A DNA stretch of 64,000 nucleotides, from positions 152,825-216,824 of the forward strand of contig JAHBUH010000005.1 of NCBI GenBank assembly GCA_019638185.1, read 5' to 3'. The position numbers were made by a program, and so were the translations under genes. The notes under the pieces are model-generated. The model did no database searches and was not told the DNA's origin. It saw only the letters and a program-made list of their open reading frames with translations. Below, in pieces: positions 61,733 to 64,000 of this stretch. Positions within the stretch are counted from its first letter, which is position 1. The number at the start of each line of letters is the position of its first letter. The DNA is from Leadbetterella sp. (GTDB taxonomy: Bacteria > Bacteroidota > Bacteroidia > Cytophagales > Spirosomataceae).

Positions 61733-61824
61733 AAAATACTAAACTAATTTATGATAACCGCCTGCTTTCTACCTGATTCACAGGGATCGGCTAAAAAAAA
61801 CTCTTTAAACATTTTCCCGGTTAT

Positions 61825-61855
61825 TTGTGAATTACTAAAATATTGCCTAGTTTTG
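61825..61855 (+). promoter_or_regulatory. Promoter of rpmH
   Basis: TTG at 61825-61827 and TAGTTTTG at 61848-61855, spacer 20 bp, 42 bp before the rpmH start codon. Fits the Bacteroidota consensus completely. Confidence 0.7.
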
Positions 61856-61897
61856 CAGTCCGATTTTAAGGATGAACAAATTTAATAGAAAAAGGAT

Positions 61898-62053
61898 ATG
61901 AAACGTACATTCCAGCCGTCAAACAGAAAGAGAGCTAACAAGCACGGATTTCGTGAGCGTATGTCTACTCCGGGCGGAAGAAGAGTGTTAAGGGCTCGTC
62001 GTGCCAGAGGAAGATGGAAGCTGACAGTTTCCGATGAGAAGACTCACAAGTAA
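61898..62053 (+). CDS. rpmH: Ribosomal protein bL34
   Basis: 51 aa, shorter than the usual gene-finding cutoff. Reads [20 protein letters not shown], then [20 protein letters not shown] and [11 protein letters not shown], the full bL34 pattern in its Bacteroidota form. AAAGGAT lies just before the ATG. Part of the 50S subunit. Followed by rnpA as in most bacteria. Confidence 0.97.
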   Translation: MKRTFQPSNRKRANKHGFRERMSTPGGRRVLRARRARGRWKLTVSDEKTHK

Positions 62054-62113
62054 TTTGTCCGGTTTTCCCGTAAAGATATTAGCCACATTTGTGGCTTTTT
62101 TTGTTTCTTTTGC

Positions 62114-62482
62114 ATGGATAAGAAAGATCAGAAACTTCCCCGGACCCAGCGCCTGAAAAGTCATAAGATGATCAGCCGGCTGTTTGACCGGAACTCCAAA
62201 GACTGCTTCACCGTTCCGGTATACCCTTATCGTGCAGTGGTCTTCCGGGAACCGGATACCCCGGCGGGATTCCCCGAAGTACTGGTCTCCGTGCCCAAAA
62301 GAAGCTTTAAAAAGGCCGTTCTGCGAAACCGCATCAAACGCCTCACACGGGAGGCCTACCGGCTGCAGAAGACGGCTTTTGCCCATAAAACCTATATCGC
62401 TTTTCTCTATGTGGGAAAAGAAGTGCCGGAGTTCAGCCAGGTGCAGCGCGCCGTGGGGGCTATCCTGGATAAGCTGAAATAA
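62114..62482 (+). CDS. rnpA: Ribonuclease P protein component
   Basis: 122 aa. Basic protein with the RnpA core: RLKSHKMISRLFDR, LVSVPKRSFKKAVLRNRIKR (the RNR motif) and LTREAYRLQK. Assists the RNase P RNA in 5' processing of tRNA. Directly follows rpmH (60 bp gap), the classic order. Confidence 0.93.
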   Translation: MDKKDQKLPRTQRLKSHKMISRLFDRNSKDCFTVPVYPYRAVVFREPDTPAGFPEVLVSVPKRSFKKAVLRNRIKRLTREAYRLQKTAFAHKTYIAFLYVGKEVPEFSQVQRAVGAILDKLK

Positions 62483-62537
62483 ACTTCAGGCGGATACGTT
62501 CCGCGCCAATCCGCCGTTAATCTATTTTAACCCGATA

Positions 62538-64000
62538 ATGAAACGTAAGACTTTATTTGCAGGAACGGGCCTTTTGCTGCTGGGCAGCCTGGGTTTTCAG
62601 GCTTTCCGGCAGGACGACCGCCTGTTTGAGATCGCTAAAAACATCGAGGTCTTTGTGAATGTTTACAAAGAAGTGAACGGCCTGTACGTGGATGAGATCA
62701 ATCCCACCCGGGCCATGCGGATAGGCATTGAGGCCATGCTGAAAGAGCTGGACCCCTATACCGTGTTTTACCCCGAAGATATGATTGAAGAGTACTTCAC
62801 TATGAATGTGGGTACCTATAACGGCATCGGGGCGAATATAGAACTGCACCGGGGCAGGCACATCGTGACGCTGGTGTACGAAGGCTCCCCCGCCGATAAG
62901 ATGGGGATAAAAGCCGGTGATGAGATCCGGAAGATCAACGGTGTGGATGTCACCGCCCGTAAGGCAGAGGAATTCGGTCGCCTGCTGAAAGGCCAGAAGG
63001 GCAGTACCGTACGGCTGTCCGTACTGAAATACGGGGCGAGCCGGCCCCAGGACATTAGCGTAACGCGGGAAGACGTGAAGGTGAATAACGTCCCGCATTT
63101 CGGCATGGTGAATGATAATACCGGCTATATCCAGCTGACTTCTTTCATGAATGCGGCTTCGGGCCGGGAGATCCGGACCGCCATCCAGGATTTAAAGGGA
63201 AAAGGCATGAAAAACCTGATCCTGGACCTGCGCGGAAACCCCGGCGGCCTGCTTCAGCTGGCCGTGGAGATCAATAACTTCTTCCTGCCTAAAGGCGTGC
63301 CCGTGGTGGAAATGAAAGGCCGGGCGGCGGAGCAAAACCATAAGTTTGAGACCCAGAGCCAGCCGGTAGACGCAGATATGCCCCTGGCGGTGCTGATAGA
63401 CGCTAAAAGCGCCTCCGCCTCGGAAATTGTCAGCGGCGCCCTCCAGGATTATGACCGGGCGGTGATCATTGGCCAGCGTACCTTCGGTAAAGGCCTGGTG
63501 CAGGTGACCCGGGAGCTTCCCTATAACACCCAGGTGAAGGTCACCACGGCTAAATATTACATCCCTTCCGGCCGCTGTGTGCAGGCCATTGATTACGGCC
63601 ACCGGAATCCTGACGGCACTTTTCCCAAGCTGCCTGACTCCCTGCGCACCGCTTACCGCACTAAGGGCGGCCGTACGGTATATGACGGGGCGGGCATTGA
63701 CCCGGACATCGTGACGGGAAAGAGCGAGCAGAGTGAATACGTGAAAGCCCTTATTAACCAGAAGCTGATCTTTGATTACGCCACCCTGTATTACCATGAA
63801 CACCCGGCTGATAAACCCCGGGAAGGCTTTTACCTGGATGATGCCGCATTTCAGAAATTCAGCGAATGGCTGAAAACCCAGAAGCTGGACTACCGTACCC
63901 CTGAGCAGCTGGCCATACAGGAACTGGCGGCTAAAACAGAAGACCCGGCCGACATAAAAGCCCAGCTGGAGCAGTTGAGCCGCAAGGCGGATGCCCGCGC
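62538..64000 (+). CDS. S41-family C-terminal processing peptidase, 3'-truncated by window edge
   Basis: ATG 62538 opens MKRKTLFAGTGLLLLGS, a signal or membrane anchor. The frame stays open to the last base (487 codons). A PDZ domain (~95-175; GIGANIELHRGRHIVTLVYE, AGDEIRKINGVDV) precedes the S41 domain. The catalytic Ser is in KSASASEIVSG (~292) and the Lys in TFGKGLVQVT (~317), so the enzyme is competent. LILDLRGNPGGLLQLAVEI is also present. Cleaves C-termini of periplasmic proteins. The C-terminus beyond the window is unknown. Confidence 0.93.
   Translation, partial: MKRKTLFAGTGLLLLGSLGFQAFRQDDRLFEIAKNIEVFVNVYKEVNGLYVDEINPTRAMRIGIEAMLKELDPYTVFYPEDMIEEYFTMNVGTYNGIGANIELHRGRHIVTLVYEGSPADKMGIKAGDEIRKINGVDVTARKAEEFGRLLKGQKGSTVRLSVLKYGASRPQDISVTREDVKVNNVPHFGMVNDNTGYIQLTSFMNAASGREIRTAIQDLKGKGMKNLILDLRGNPGGLLQLAVEINNFFLPKGVPVVEMKGRAAEQNHKFETQSQPVDADMPLAVLIDAKSASASEIVSGALQDYDRAVIIGQRTFGKGLVQVTRELPYNTQVKVTTAKYYIPSGRCVQAIDYGHRNPDGTFPKLPDSLRTAYRTKGGRTVYDGAGIDPDIVTGKSEQSEYVKALINQKLIFDYATLYYHEHPADKPREGFYLDDAAFQKFSEWLKTQKLDYRTPEQLAIQELAAKTEDPADIKAQLEQLSRKADAR

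Overview
The window looks like the chromosome of a free-living Bacteroidota bacterium of the Cytophagales/Sphingobacteriales type. Evidence: a SusC/SusD pair, HmuY/HmuR, DUF4270, a type IX secretion (T9SS) C-terminal sorting domain, the bacillithiol-type protein YtxJ, many lipoproteins, and promoters of the Bacteroidota form TTG-N20-TAnnTTTG. Housekeeping DNA is moderately GC-rich. Several accessory blocks are clearly AT-rich and look acquired. I had no database access, so family names come from reading motifs.

Layout. 1-8147 (+): three paralogous SGNH-hydrolase-like proteins, the middle one frameshifted, with a 1297-aa T9SS-secreted esterase/carbohydrate-binding protein between the first two. 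8172-11258 (-): tricorn-like protease. 11385-18788 (-): a defence-like island, in transcription order WYL regulator, SLOG (DUF2493) protein, DUF2779 nuclease, McrB, McrC, DnaB-like ATPase, small acidic protein. A shared 17-bp dyad (GCGCA-N7-TGCGC type) lies upstream of three of its genes. 18900-21135: the stump of a response-regulator gene, then an AT-rich insert with a class II Fic protein and a GIY-YIG nuclease separated by an attC-like hairpin.

21324-34098 (+): an intact LuxR-type response regulator, then an envelope operon (outer-membrane protein, 1973-aa secreted protein, FnIII protein, repeat lipoprotein, small lipoprotein). The regulator and operon promoters share a box over the -33 element. 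34140-37149 (-): HmuY/HmuR-type heme uptake with a Fur-like palindrome. 37347-39152 (-): htpG. 39306-40066: a broken TlpA-like lipoprotein. 40110-44785 (-): DivIVA/HhH protein, folB, MFS transporter, folD, thioesterase, hypothetical. 44981-48378: WD40 protein, phosphopantetheinyl transferase, ytxJ, panC, M23 peptidase.

48524-50156: a lipoprotein remnant broken at a G7 tract, then three tandem 3-TM paralogues. 50329-59457: a glucan utilisation locus (GH30, SusC, SusD, and two PF10091/GH144-like proteins facing each other). 59463-61665 (-): DUF4270 lipoprotein and a glycogen-synthase-like N domain. 61898-64000 (+): rpmH, rnpA and an S41 C-terminal processing peptidase cut by the window edge.

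The best candidate for an undescribed system is 11385-18788. There an McrBC pair is combined with a SLOG protein, a two-nuclease DUF2779 protein, a DnaB-like ATPase and a small acidic protein, under one repeated operator probably read by the WYL protein.
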